Source: Betaproteobacteria bacterium
Lineage (GTDB): Bacteria > Pseudomonadota > Gammaproteobacteria > Burkholderiales > Casimicrobiaceae
Direction of reading: 5' to 3'
Assembly: GCA_004293675.1 (NCBI GenBank)
Contig: READ01000043.1
Coordinates: 1-35,368, forward strand
Length of the DNA: 35,368 bases
The stretch's first letter is position 1. Each line of letters starts with the position of its first letter. The notes below the pieces were generated by a model. The model had not been told where the DNA came from. It saw only the letters and a list, made by a program, of their open reading frames with translations, and ran no database searches. A program made the position numbers and the translations under genes. Positions 6,478 to 14,514 of the stretch are shown here, piece by piece.

Positions 6478-6604
6478 ACCGAACTGGTCGTTGAACTGGA
6501 CCGCCAGCGGCAGGCCAGCGGGCCTAGTCTGGCGGTACGCGCTACATTGTCGCCAGCCCGGGTCTGGCACCCTGCCGTCGTCGGCCGGTTAACTCTGCGT
6601 CACG
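6478..6604 (+). repeat. Degenerate attC-like site after the GNAT gene (candidate C)
   Basis: GTTGAACTGG (about 6490-6499) pairs with CCGGTTAAC (6585-6593) with one unpaired G, as in the L''/L' arms of attC. ACCGAAC at 6478-6484 sits where R'' should be and is complementary to the GTTCGG core of candidate A. Inner arms CCGCCAG / CTGGCGG (about 6501-6507 and 6528-6534) add a further stem. The expected R' (GTTRRRY) after TCTGC is degraded to GTCACGA. It resembles candidate A in the shared CCGGTTA(A/G)CTCTGCGT end. Confidence 0.4.
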
Positions 6605-6660
6605 ATTCACGGTCCGCTTTGGTGTGAACTCCACATACTATCCAGATGGAAGCTGCGTTC

Positions 6661-7038
6661 ATGTCACGCATTGAACAAGCCAAAGACTGGGCGCGCCGCG
6701 TAAAGCGGGATGCTGTGGCTGTGTACTTTGCTGCGCGCGACCCGAGAACTCCAATGCTCGCCAGATGTCTGGCACTTGCCGTAGCTGCCTATGCGCTAAG
6801 CCCCATTGATTTCATACCTGACTTCATACCGGTCTTGGGTTACTTGGACGACCTGCTGATTGTTCCGCTTGGCTTGTTGTTGGTCATTCGGCTGTTGCCT
6901 CCGGACGTTCTGGCGGAGTCACGCGAGAAGGCCACCACCCTCATTTCCCGTCCCAGGAGCTACGTCGCGGCGGCATTTATGGTCAGCATTTGGCTGCTCT
7001 GTATCGCCGCCGTTGCTTACTGGTGGCACCACCGGTGA
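6661..7038 (+). CDS. DUF1232 (YkvA-family) small membrane protein
   Basis: The 125-residue product carries the DUF1232 signature: AYALSPIDFIPDFIPVLG and YLDDLLIV at about residues 43-68, with the characteristic SPID(L/F)IPD(F/x)IP core. The function of the family is unknown. A second hydrophobic stretch near the C-terminus (about residues 102-120) is a probable transmembrane helix. The frame also has an ATG at 6646, but GGAAG eight bases before the ATG at 6661 favours that start. It follows the acetyltransferase by 184 bases, with the attC-like hairpin between, and is the last plus-strand gene before the transporter locus. Confidence 0.85.
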   Translation: MSRIEQAKDWARRVKRDAVAVYFAARDPRTPMLARCLALAVAAYALSPIDFIPDFIPVLGYLDDLLIVPLGLLLVIRLLPPDVLAESREKATTLISRPRSYVAAAFMVSIWLLCIAAVAYWWHHR

Positions 7039-7145
7039 AACCTTAACCGCTCATCAACGGATACCCAAAAAACAAGCCTTTTTACGTCAACGCCAAGTAA
7101 ATGAAGGGATAGCAGGCAGTTTAGTAAAATACAGAGAGCACAAAA

Positions 7146-7167
7146 AAAAGCGGCCGAAGCCGCTTTT
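7146..7167 (-). terminator. Rho-independent terminator after the first substrate-binding protein gene
   Basis: AAAAGCGGC / GCCGCTTTT form a 9-bp stem with a CGAA loop (7155-7158). Read on the minus strand it ends in eight T residues. It lies 22 bases beyond the stop of the minus-strand gene at 7189, and can also stop plus-strand transcripts coming from the DUF1232 gene. Confidence 0.9.
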
Positions 7168-7188
7168 ATAGGGCGTTACCAATAAAAG

Positions 7189-8205
7189 CTACTTGGTAAT
7201 CATCCGATCCGCCTTGGCGGGCAGGAAGCTGGCGTCGAAAATGTCCTCGGCCCTGGGCTTGTTGGTGAATACGAATGATTGGCCGATTTGGTCGATCGAT
7301 TTGGTCAAGCGCTTCATGTCTACGCCGCCTAGGCCGTTAGCAAGCACTTCCTTCGTGATGATGTTTTGGTCGTAGGCCATCTTCAAACGGATGGCTTCCC
7401 ACTGCTCGTCGGCGATGGGGTTTTTCTTTACGACCATTTTGACGGCTTCACGCTGATTGGCGGCTACTTCTTTGACCGCGCGCAGCGTGGCTTTCACGAA
7501 ACCGGCCACAGCCTTGGGATTTTTTGCTGCGAAATTGGGGTTCACGATGATCGAGTTGCCGTATAGGTCGAGACCGTGATCCGCCAGCAACATCACGTTG
7601 ATGCCGTCTTGGGCGACGCCGCGGCTGCGTAAATTGATGTAGCTCGAGAACGAGAAGCCGGTGATCGCATCAACTTTGCCTTCAGCGAGCATCGGCTCAC
7701 GGACCGGGAAGCCCACGTTTTCGACTTTGACCTTGCTAGCGTCGATCTTGTTGGCTTCGACAAAACCCTTCCACTGCGCGAACGCGCCGTCGGCGGCGGG
7801 TGCACCGAGCACTTTGCCCTCTAAATCCTTGGGTTTTTTGATGCCCTTTTTGGCGAGTGAAACGATGGCGAAAGGCGGTTGGTTGTAGATGACTGCGACT
7901 GCTTTGATCGGCGCGTTTTCCTTTTTGTCGCGGAAGCGAACCAGCGAATTGATGTCGCCAAAGGCCATGTCGTAGGTGCCGCTGGCAACGCGATTGATCG
8001 CCTCGGTCGAGTTTGCACCGTTATCGATCGTTACATCCAAGCCTTCGGCTTTGTAGTAGCCCTTTTCGAGCGCCCACAAATAGGGCGCTGAGGGGCCTTC
8101 GAAGCGCCAGTCGAGTGTGAATTTGATGGCGGTTTGCGCTTGTGTGACGCCAGCGGCGCACGCCGCGAGCGCGGCTGCTAGCGCGAGTGATTTGATTCGT
8201 GTCAT
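7189..8205 (-). CDS. NMT1/THI5-type ABC transporter substrate-binding protein (system 1)
   Basis: The 338-residue product is a periplasmic binding protein of the NMT1/SsuA/TauA group, which delivers sulfonates, thiamine-pyrimidine precursors, riboflavin and other small heterocycles to ABC importers. A Sec signal peptide (KSLALAAALAACAAGVTQAQ, residues 5-24) precedes the mature start. IKFTLDWRFEGPSAPYLWA and LEKGYYKAEGLDV are the usual N-terminal lobe, and the (Y/F)xxGxxD-like region is seen as ASGTYDMAFGD. A GGAGGT site lies about nine bases before the ATG. It is transcribed divergently from its likely partners, the ATPase and permease genes at 8382-9950, and ends at its own terminator. The ligand cannot be read from sequence; the neighbouring deaminase and oxidases point to an N-heterocycle. 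Confidence 0.9.
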   Translation of the reverse strand: MTRIKSLALAAALAACAAGVTQAQTAIKFTLDWRFEGPSAPYLWALEKGYYKAEGLDVTIDNGANSTEAINRVASGTYDMAFGDINSLVRFRDKKENAPIKAVAVIYNQPPFAIVSLAKKGIKKPKDLEGKVLGAPAADGAFAQWKGFVEANKIDASKVKVENVGFPVREPMLAEGKVDAITGFSFSSYINLRSRGVAQDGINVMLLADHGLDLYGNSIIVNPNFAAKNPKAVAGFVKATLRAVKEVAANQREAVKMVVKKNPIADEQWEAIRLKMAYDQNIITKEVLANGLGGVDMKRLTKSIDQIGQSFVFTNKPRAEDIFDASFLPAKADRMITK

Positions 8206-8381
8206 GGGTTCTACCTCCGATTGTTGTGCTCTCGATCTAACGCAAAGCGCGTGCCATAAACAATGGGAGTCGCCCTGCCGCTGGCTTGTTTTTGCTTATG
8301 AAGGTCATAGCTTGAACGGCCGCCTCGCCGCAATTGGCGCGATTTATGCAACCTACAATCGCTCTATAAAGGATGGGAACG

Positions 8382-9170
8382 ATGAAGATTGGCGCACCGC
8401 TCGTAGAGCTTAAAAACGTCAGCATGGTTTACGGCAGCGGGCAGAACGCTGTGAAGGCCGTGGATGATTTGACACTGACCCTGCACAAGGGTGAATTCAT
8501 CGCGGTCGTGGGGCCGTCGGGTTGCGGCAAAAGCTCGATGATGAAGTTGATCAGCGGCCTGATGCCCGTGGCGAGCGGTTCGCTCACGCTTGAAGGCAAA
8601 CCGATTTCGGGACCGATTAACAAAGTCGGCATGGCGTTTCAGGCGTCGAACCTGCTTCCGTGGCGCACCGCGACCGATAACGTGTTGCTGCCGCTCGAAA
8701 TCGTGCAGCCGCATCGCTCGCAAATGGGCAGTAAGCGCGAAGAGTATCGGGACAAGGCGCGCGCGCTCTTGGAATCCGTCGGTTTGAAAGGTTTCACAGA
8801 AAAGTTTCCGTGGCAGCTCTCGGGCGGCATGCAGCAGCGCACCAGCATTTGCCGTGCGCTGATTCATGAGCCCGAAATTTTGATGCTCGATGAGCCGTTT
8901 GGGGCGCTAGATGCGTTCACCCGTGAAGAACTTTGGTGCATCATGCGCGACCTTCATGCACAAAAAGGGATCACGGCGCTGCTCGTTACCCACGATCTAC
9001 GCGAGGCGGTGTTCCTCTGCGACACCGTTTATGTGATGAGTGATCGCCCCGGAAAGATCGTCAAGATTCAAAAGGTTGACCTGCCACGCCCGCGGGATAT
9101 CGAGGTCACCTACACGCAGCATTTCCAAGAACTCGTGCAAGAGCTCCGCTCACACATCGGCCGGCATTAG
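8382..9170 (+). CDS. ABC transporter ATP-binding protein (SsuB/TauB-type, system 1)
   Basis: This is the cytoplasmic ATPase of an importer. It has Walker A GPSGCGKSS (residues 44-52 from the chosen start), the Q-loop in VGMAFQ, the signature LSGGMQQR (146-153), Walker B ILMLDEP (166-172) and the H-loop histidine H204. It resembles the ATPases of sulfonate, nitrate and taurine importers. The frame opens at an ATG at 8373, but AAGGA nine bases before the ATG at 8382 makes that the better start. The permease gene follows after 9 bases, so they form one operon that also includes the flavodoxin-fold oxidoreductase. Confidence 0.93.
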   Translation: MKIGAPLVELKNVSMVYGSGQNAVKAVDDLTLTLHKGEFIAVVGPSGCGKSSMMKLISGLMPVASGSLTLEGKPISGPINKVGMAFQASNLLPWRTATDNVLLPLEIVQPHRSQMGSKREEYRDKARALLESVGLKGFTEKFPWQLSGGMQQRTSICRALIHEPEILMLDEPFGALDAFTREELWCIMRDLHAQKGITALLVTHDLREAVFLCDTVYVMSDRPGKIVKIQKVDLPRPRDIEVTYTQHFQELVQELRSHIGRH

Positions 9171-9179
9171 GAGCGCAGC

Positions 9180-9950
9180 ATGCAAAAGTTTAAAGAAACC
9201 GTTCTTGCACCATTTTTGTTCGTCGTTGCGCTGTTCGTGCTTTGGGAGTTGATCTGCCGCGGCTTCTCCATTGCGCCCACGATCCTTCCGTCACCGAGTG
9301 ACATTTGGGTGGCCATGGTTCGCTATTGGGATCCGATCGTGTCGAATTCTTGGCAAACGCTGTTCACTACGCTGGCTGGTTTCGGGTTGGCCATCGTGTT
9401 CGGCTTGTTGCTTGGTGTGTTCATTGGCTGGTCGAAAACGATCTATGGCGCGTTGTATCCGGTGATGATTGCGTTTAACGCGGTGCCGAAAGTGGCGGTC
9501 GTACCGATTCTGATTCTGTGGTTTGGTATCGGCACCGTGCCCGCGATTCTCACGGCGTTCTTGATTTCGTTTTTCCCGATCGTGGTTAACGTAGCCACCG
9601 GCATCGCAACCACCGAGCCTGAGCTTCGCGATGTGCTCCGTGCACTCGGCGCCAGTAAGCTCGACATCATGCGCAAAGTCGGTATTCCACGCTCCATGCC
9701 GTATTTTTTCGGATCACTCAAGATTGCGATCACGCTCGCCTTTGTCGGCTCCGTGGTCAGCGAAACCGTGGGTTCGAATGCCGGCCTTGGCAAGCTGATG
9801 CTCGATGCGCAGGCGGCCTTTAAGGTTGAGCTGGTATTTGCCGCGCTGGTCGCGTTGGCTGTGCTCGGTATCGTGCTCTACGCCATCACCGCGTGGGTTG
9901 AAAAACGCATGACGGGCTGGGCGCACCGCGGAGACAATCAAGGAGTTTAG
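9180..9950 (+). CDS. ABC transporter permease (SsuC/TauC-type, system 1)
   Basis: The 256-residue inner-membrane protein has about six hydrophobic segments and the BPD-transporter EAA loop, visible as RALGASKLDIMRKVGIPRSM near residues 157-176, which docks on the ATPase. It starts with an ATG preceded by AGGAG at proper distance, nine bases after the ATPase stop. Its own stop directly abuts the ATG of the next gene. With the ATPase and the divergent binding protein it makes a complete NMT1-type importer. Confidence 0.92.
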   Translation: MQKFKETVLAPFLFVVALFVLWELICRGFSIAPTILPSPSDIWVAMVRYWDPIVSNSWQTLFTTLAGFGLAIVFGLLLGVFIGWSKTIYGALYPVMIAFNAVPKVAVVPILILWFGIGTVPAILTAFLISFFPIVVNVATGIATTEPELRDVLRALGASKLDIMRKVGIPRSMPYFFGSLKIAITLAFVGSVVSETVGSNAGLGKLMLDAQAAFKVELVFAALVALAVLGIVLYAITAWVEKRMTGWAHRGDNQGV

Positions 9951-10532
9951 ATGCGTGTTTTGGTCGTATACGCTCATCCACTTGAAGAGAGCTTTAACGC
10001 AGCAGTGCTTCAAGCCACGCTGCGCGGGCTCAAGGCAGCGGGCCACGAGGTTTCGCTGATCGATCTCAACCAAGACGACTTTGACCCGCGGCTCAAGGCC
10101 GAAGAGCGCCGCAACTATCACGACCACAATCTAGTGCCAGCCGATATTGCGCGCTATGTGGATCTACTTCGAACTCACGACGCGATGGTCTATGTATTTC
10201 CGACCTGGTGTTTCGGTGTGCCGGCGATCCTGAAAGGCTTTTTTGATCGCGTGTTTCGCCCCGGCGTCGCGTTTCACATTGACGGCGCGGTGGTGACACC
10301 GCTGTTCAAACACATCAAAAAGATTGCCGGCGTTTCAACCTACGGCCGAGCGCGCTGGATGGCCATTGGTATGGGCGACCCACCCAGAAAGCAAATCACT
10401 CGCTACGCCAAATGGTTCTGCGGCAAGGGTTGCAAGACCGATTATCTGGCGCACTATCACATGAACGCCAGCACCGATCAAAGCCGTGCGAAGTTTTTGG
10501 CAAAGGTCGAAGCGAGCATGGCGAAGTTCTGA
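9951..10532 (+). CDS. NAD(P)H dehydrogenase (quinone)/flavodoxin-fold oxidoreductase
   Basis: The 193-residue product is of the Flavodoxin_2 family (KefF/MdaB/NQO1-like), FMN or FAD enzymes that transfer hydride from NAD(P)H to quinones or other acceptors. Family marks are the N-terminal VLVVYAHPLEESFN block, which holds the phosphate-binding loop, and the FPTWCFGVPAILKGFFDRVF block near residues 84-103. The ATG follows the permease stop with no gap and is served by an AAGGAG within the permease end, so translation is tightly coupled. Coupling to an importer suggests that it acts on the imported compound or its product. It may cooperate with the FAD-linked oxidase encoded on the other strand. 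Confidence 0.9.
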   Translation: MRVLVVYAHPLEESFNAAVLQATLRGLKAAGHEVSLIDLNQDDFDPRLKAEERRNYHDHNLVPADIARYVDLLRTHDAMVYVFPTWCFGVPAILKGFFDRVFRPGVAFHIDGAVVTPLFKHIKKIAGVSTYGRARWMAIGMGDPPRKQITRYAKWFCGKGCKTDYLAHYHMNASTDQSRAKFLAKVEASMAKF

Positions 10533-10622
10533 GCCGCTAAAACTTCTTTGGTGAAACAGCGGGGCGGTGATGAAGTGCTCAGCACCGTAAAGCTTTGCGT
10601 CCTAGCGAAGCGCTGTCCTATA

Positions 10623-10675
10623 GGTCCGACAAGCTGAAGTATTAACGTTTCCGTTCGTGGTGAGCTTGTCGAACC
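10623..10675. repeat. Intergenic inverted repeat with GACAAGCT / AGCTTGTC arms
   Basis: GGTCCGACAAGCT (10623-10635) and AGCTTGTCGAACC (10663-10675) are inverted copies matching at 12 of 13 positions, 27 bases apart. The motif TTCGTGGTGAGCTTGTCGAACCATGAA-type is a common dispersed repeat in betaproteobacteria, here given as established general knowledge rather than a search. It lies between two convergent genes and could act as a transcript end. Confidence 0.6.
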
Positions 10676-10708
10676 ATGAACTCACTTCATACGTCATGTT
10701 GCCGAAGC

Positions 10709-10727
10709 AAAAGCGCGCAAAGCGCGC
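10709..10727 (-). terminator. Probable terminator of the minus-strand oxidase gene
   Basis: On the minus strand GCGCGC, a TTT loop and GCGCGC are followed by four T residues. The U-tract is short but the stem is all G-C. It lies 26 bases past the oxidase stop. Confidence 0.55.
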
Positions 10728-10753
10728 GTCGTCATCCCGTCCTTCTACGCAAA

Positions 10754-12166
10754 TTAAAACTTCGGCAAAGTAGACACGTTGACCTTACCCGCCTTAACGT
10801 CAGCAGCAATCTGATCACGTATTTCCCAGCCGCGCAGTTTTCCCGGATTGAGTAAACCCAATGGATCGAAGCGCATCTTGGTCATCACAACGTCGGGATT
10901 GACCACGCCTTGTTTGCCGTCTTCCACGTGGTACACATGCGGATTAGCGATGTAGACGCCGTTGTCGCGATGAATCTGCATGATGTCGTTTAAACGTGGC
11001 GCGTTGCTGTACTTAATGAGCTGCAGACCGCTGTAGGTCATGCCGCCTTCTTTCAAGCGAATGAATTCAAGGTGCAGCATGCATTCGTCGCCGAGCAATT
11101 GATGCATGTTGAGCGCTTGCTCAATGTGTTTGCCGGGCGTGAATCCGCTTTGGATGTAGGTCAGTGTGTCGTCCACCCGAAGCGCGTGCAGCGTGGTGTG
11201 ATTCCAAGTGAACTCGAGAATCGTTTTGATTTTGTCGAGCTGTTGTTGATGGTCTTCGTCGTAGGTGATTTCGCCGTTGTGGCGACCCACAATTTCGTCG
11301 ATCGCTTGTTTGGCTTGCTCTGCGTACACCACAAACACCGCGTGTTTACCGGTTGCCCAGCGGTCGTGAAACATCGGTAAATACGGCTGAATGGACGACT
11401 GAAAATACGTCACCGATTTTTTGGTCACGCCAGGCGCATTGGCGATTTCATCGGCCATCCGCAACGCTTGCTCCATCCCGTCGGCTAGCAAAATCGCCTC
11501 TCGCCAAACGTGGGCGGGCGCTAACGCTAGCTCCATTTCAAGCACGATGCCGTTGGTGCCGTAAACGTGATGCAGCAAGAGCGCTTCGGGTGAGCGCAGT
11601 TCAACGAGTTTAGGCTCGGGTTCGACGGTGATCGCACGCACGCCGAGCACATTGCCCGTGCTTGCCAAGGGACCGTAATTGATCGAGCCGATGCCGCCAA
11701 AACCGCCGCCGTACAACCCGCCAGCCGTCGCGATCCGAAATGTTGAAGGCACACAGCGAAGCTCAAATCCATTCGGAATCGTAGCGCGGTTGATATCGAG
11801 CAATCGAATGCCCGCTTGCACGCGTGCGACCGCGCCGCGCTGCCACACCATTTGGTTGTAGGCCGATAAATCCAGAATCACGCCACCAAATAGCGGTGTG
11901 ACTTGACCGTAATTGCCGGTGCCCGTGCCACGCGCAATGATCGGCACTTTGTGTTTGGCACAGGCGGCGACGATACGAACAATTTCTGCTTCGGTTTTAG
12001 GGCGAAAACCGACATCGGCTTTGTAGTGCTCGAGCGCCGCTTTAAGCACGGGCGAGAACCACGCGAAGTCTTTGGATAGACGCGTGACTTGTTTGTCATC
12101 AAGGATGGGCGATAGATCGCTGAGCTCCGCGAGCAGTGCTTGAAGTTGTTCGGTTGATGGTTTCAT
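10754..12166 (-). CDS. FAD-binding oxidoreductase (PCMH-type, FAD-linked oxidase)
   Basis: The 470-residue product is an FAD-linked oxidase of the GlcD/vanillyl-alcohol-oxidase superfamily. Residues 74-99 contain the PCMH FAD-binding core, with PIIARGTGTGNYGQ and GGVILDLSAYN. The middle portion has ATAGGLYGGGFGGIGSINYG (residues 148-167), also part of the FAD site. The C-terminal RFDPLGLLNPGKL is the classic end of the FAD-linked oxidase family. No signal peptide, so cytoplasmic. It is downstream of the amidohydrolase on the same strand, but a 190-bp gap filled by a repeat separates them, so co-transcription is likely but unproven. Its substrate may be the deamination product. Confidence 0.88.
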   Translation of the reverse strand: MKPSTEQLQALLAELSDLSPILDDKQVTRLSKDFAWFSPVLKAALEHYKADVGFRPKTEAEIVRIVAACAKHKVPIIARGTGTGNYGQVTPLFGGVILDLSAYNQMVWQRGAVARVQAGIRLLDINRATIPNGFELRCVPSTFRIATAGGLYGGGFGGIGSINYGPLASTGNVLGVRAITVEPEPKLVELRSPEALLLHHVYGTNGIVLEMELALAPAHVWREAILLADGMEQALRMADEIANAPGVTKKSVTYFQSSIQPYLPMFHDRWATGKHAVFVVYAEQAKQAIDEIVGRHNGEITYDEDHQQQLDKIKTILEFTWNHTTLHALRVDDTLTYIQSGFTPGKHIEQALNMHQLLGDECMLHLEFIRLKEGGMTYSGLQLIKYSNAPRLNDIMQIHRDNGVYIANPHVYHVEDGKQGVVNPDVVMTKMRFDPLGLLNPGKLRGWEIRDQIAADVKAGKVNVSTLPKF

Positions 12167-12206
12167 TGGCTAATTGCGATGTGGCGGTGAAAGCTAAGTG
12201 GTTACG

Positions 12207-12338
12207 CTTTTTTGACACAGATTCGCGCGGATTTTTCGCAGATGAGCGGAGATTCTCTTGGTTTCCACACCACGACTTGTGGCAAAAAAATCTGTGTAAA
12301 TCAGTTTCAAATCTGCGGCAATCTGCGTCAAAAAAAGG
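12207..12338. repeat. CAGATT-type imperfect inverted repeat in the catabolic operon
   Basis: The outer parts CTTTTTTGACACAGATT (from 12207) and AATCTGCGTCAAAAAAAG (to about 12337) are inverted near-copies. Several further ATCTGCG and ATCTGTG units lie between them. The pattern of repeated ACGCAGATT/CACAGATT units is a known type of dispersed intergenic repeat. It fills the space between the oxidase and amidohydrolase genes and could fold into a long hairpin in the mRNA. Confidence 0.6.
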
Positions 12339-12356
12339 CAGCGTCTCGCGCCAAGT

Positions 12357-13748
12357 TCAAACTGTATTGGCAATCATCATAGCCACCAGCCGCTTGGCAT
12401 CGTGCTTGAGTTGCTCCATATCGAAACCTGGAATCGCGCCGTCTTCAACGACGATGCGACCGTTGCAAATGACTGCTTTGCAATGCACGCTGCCGCCCGA
12501 CACCACCGGCCCGACGGCGACATCGTGCAGGCCGAAGTAGCGAGGATGATCGAGCGAGTAAATGGCGATATCGGCGGCCTTGCCCACCTCCAATGTGCCA
12601 ATGCCATTCCAGCCCATCACCCGAGCGCCGCCTTGTGTGCCGAGGTGAATGACCGTTTCAGCATCAATGGCTGCGGCGTTTTGTTTTGCAGCGCGATGCA
12701 CCATCCATGCGGTGTGGGCTTCGTTGGCCATGTCGGCGGCTTCGTTGCTGGCAGCGCCATCCACCGCGAGCGACACGGGTACATTGGCTTCGAGCATTTC
12801 GGGTACCGGTGCCACGCCTGAGGCTAAGCGGCAATTGCTCTGCGGGCAATGCGAAATGCCTGTCTGCGTCGCGCCACATTTTGCGATTTCGGCTTGCGAC
12901 AAATGCACCATGTGTGCAAACCACACGTCTTTGCCAAGCCACTCATGTTGTTCGCAAAAATCAATCGGCGTGCAGTTGTAAACCTCGCGGCAATAGCGCA
13001 CGTAATCGTAGGTCTCGCTCAAATGTGAATGCAGATGAATACCCAAGCCGCGCGCGTGTCGCGCTAATTCACGCAACTCATCGGGCTTGCAGCTCCAGGT
13101 GGGTGTGGTGATGGCGCTCACCACGCGGCGCATTGAAAAATCTCCGCTTTCATGAAAGCGGCGCACGTCATCATCGATTCGCCGCATGATGAGATCGAGC
13201 GGTTCGGGCGTGCATTCTTTGGGTGGTTGTTTGTCGATGATCCGCATGTGCGTTTGTCCGCCGCGCAGGAGCGAAAAACGAACCCCAAGTTTTTCCGCTT
13301 CACTAAATACCGCCTCCGATGCGTTGTAAGCAATGTCAGGGTAGTAGTGATATTGGTGATCGGCAATCGTGGTGCAGCCCGACAGCAGCAGTTCAACGAT
13401 CCCAATTCGGGCGGCAATCCGAAGCGCTTCTTCGCGGTCGAAAAAGCGACGATACGGCACCGGCACAGCGGACAGCCAGGGTAACAGCGCTAGATTGATT
13501 CCCGCTGGAATGCCTTTGAGCAATGATTGAAACAGATGATGGTGCGTGTTGACCCAACCTGGATACACCACGCAATCTGTGGCATCGATAACACGTTCAT
13601 TGGCGTCGGGCGTTAGCCTGCCGATGGCGGCAATCTTGCCGCCGATGACTCGGATGTCGCCGCCTTGTGTTGTGTCGAGTCGTGCTGCGTGGCCGGAAAG
13701 CCCGGTCATTACCGCGCTTGCATTTTTGATGAGTAAGTTAGTGGTCAT
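12357..13748 (-). CDS. Amidohydrolase, purine/pterin or s-triazine type deaminase (8-oxoguanine deaminase-like)
   Basis: The 463-residue product is an ATZ/TRZ-type amidohydrolase of the guanine/8-oxoguanine deaminase group, zinc enzymes that hydrolyse amino or chloro groups from N-heterocycles. Metal ligands are visible: the HxH motif as NTHHHLFQ (H69 and H71), HLHSHLSET (H238-H242), H279 in WFAHMVHL and D330 in VSLAVDGAASNE. The GISHCPQSNCRLASG block (298-311) is the substrate-site segment typical of this group. The gene begins inside the permease gene (11-base overlap), so it is translated with importer system 2. A cytoplasmic deaminase coupled to an importer is what one expects for catabolism of an imported heterocycle. 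The exact substrate is not fixed by sequence. Confidence 0.87.
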   Translation of the reverse strand: MTTNLLIKNASAVMTGLSGHAARLDTTQGGDIRVIGGKIAAIGRLTPDANERVIDATDCVVYPGWVNTHHHLFQSLLKGIPAGINLALLPWLSAVPVPYRRFFDREEALRIAARIGIVELLLSGCTTIADHQYHYYPDIAYNASEAVFSEAEKLGVRFSLLRGGQTHMRIIDKQPPKECTPEPLDLIMRRIDDDVRRFHESGDFSMRRVVSAITTPTWSCKPDELRELARHARGLGIHLHSHLSETYDYVRYCREVYNCTPIDFCEQHEWLGKDVWFAHMVHLSQAEIAKCGATQTGISHCPQSNCRLASGVAPVPEMLEANVPVSLAVDGAASNEAADMANEAHTAWMVHRAAKQNAAAIDAETVIHLGTQGGARVMGWNGIGTLEVGKAADIAIYSLDHPRYFGLHDVAVGPVVSGGSVHCKAVICNGRIVVEDGAIPGFDMEQLKHDAKRLVAMMIANTV

Positions 13749-14514
13749 TCGACAATTCGCTTTCGTGCCACGACAACGCCCATTTTGACAACGCCACCAT
13801 CAGGGCAAACAAAAGCACGCCAGCCAACGTAATGAGCAGCAGCGCAGCAAACATCCGCGGGATGTTTAACTGGTAGCCACTCTGCAAAATTTGGTAGGCC
13901 AGCCCAACGCCTGTGCCGCCCGTTCCGGCGACGAATTCAGCCACCACCGCACCAATGAGCGCAAGCCCCGACGAGATTCGTAAGCCGCCGAAAAAATACG
14001 GCAACGCGCTTGGAATTCTCAACCGTGTGAGTGTTTGCCAGCGGGTCGCCCGATTCATTTTGAAGAGCTGCTGCAAGCCTGGATTCACGCTGCGAAGCCC
14101 GAGCGTAGTGTTGGAAATGATGGGAAACAGCGCTACCAGGGTCGCGCAAATGACTAATGAAGCCGTCGGGTTTTTCACCCAAATGATGATGAGCGGCGCG
14201 ATGGCCACAATCGGTGTGACTTGCAGCAATACGGCATAGGGGAAAAATGCCGCTTCGATAAATTTGCTTTGCACAAACAAGAATGCGATCGCCACACCCA
14301 ACACGACCGCGCAGAAGAACGCGAAGAAGGTAATTTTTAGCGTGTTGTAGAGCGAGCCACCCAGCAGCGACCAATCTTTGATGAGCGTTTCCAGCACCTT
14401 GCCGGGGCTCGGCACCAAATACACCGGGATTTCAAACGCTTTAACCAGCCCATGCCACAGCCCGATCAACACGATCGCGACCACCACAGGCAAAACGATT
14501 CTTTGCGCTTTCAC
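13738..14514 (-). CDS. ABC transporter permease (SsuC/TauC-type, system 2)
   Basis: This 258-residue inner-membrane protein has about six hydrophobic helices and an EAA-type loop seen around KMNRATRWQTLTRLRIPSAL, which docks on the ATPase. The start is GTG at 14512-14514, overlapping the ATPase TGA stop as GTGA. Its 3' end overlaps the amidohydrolase start by 11 bases. The order binding protein - ATPase - permease - amidohydrolase is one operon. Confidence 0.92.
   Translation of the reverse strand: MKAQRIVLPVVVAIVLIGLWHGLVKAFEIPVYLVPSPGKVLETLIKDWSLLGGSLYNTLKITFFAFFCAVVLGVAIAFLFVQSKFIEAAFFPYAVLLQVTPIVAIAPLIIIWVKNPTASLVICATLVALFPIISNTTLGLRSVNPGLQQLFKMNRATRWQTLTRLRIPSALPYFFGGLRISSGLALIGAVVAEFVAGTGGTGVGLAYQILQSGYQLNIPRMFAALLLITLAGVLLFALMVALSKWALSWHESELSNDH

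Noticed and set aside
8334-8359. Promoter for the system 1 ATPase operon (TTGGCG and TACAAT)
   Set aside because: The spacing is only 14 bases; a real promoter must be in this region but I cannot place it.
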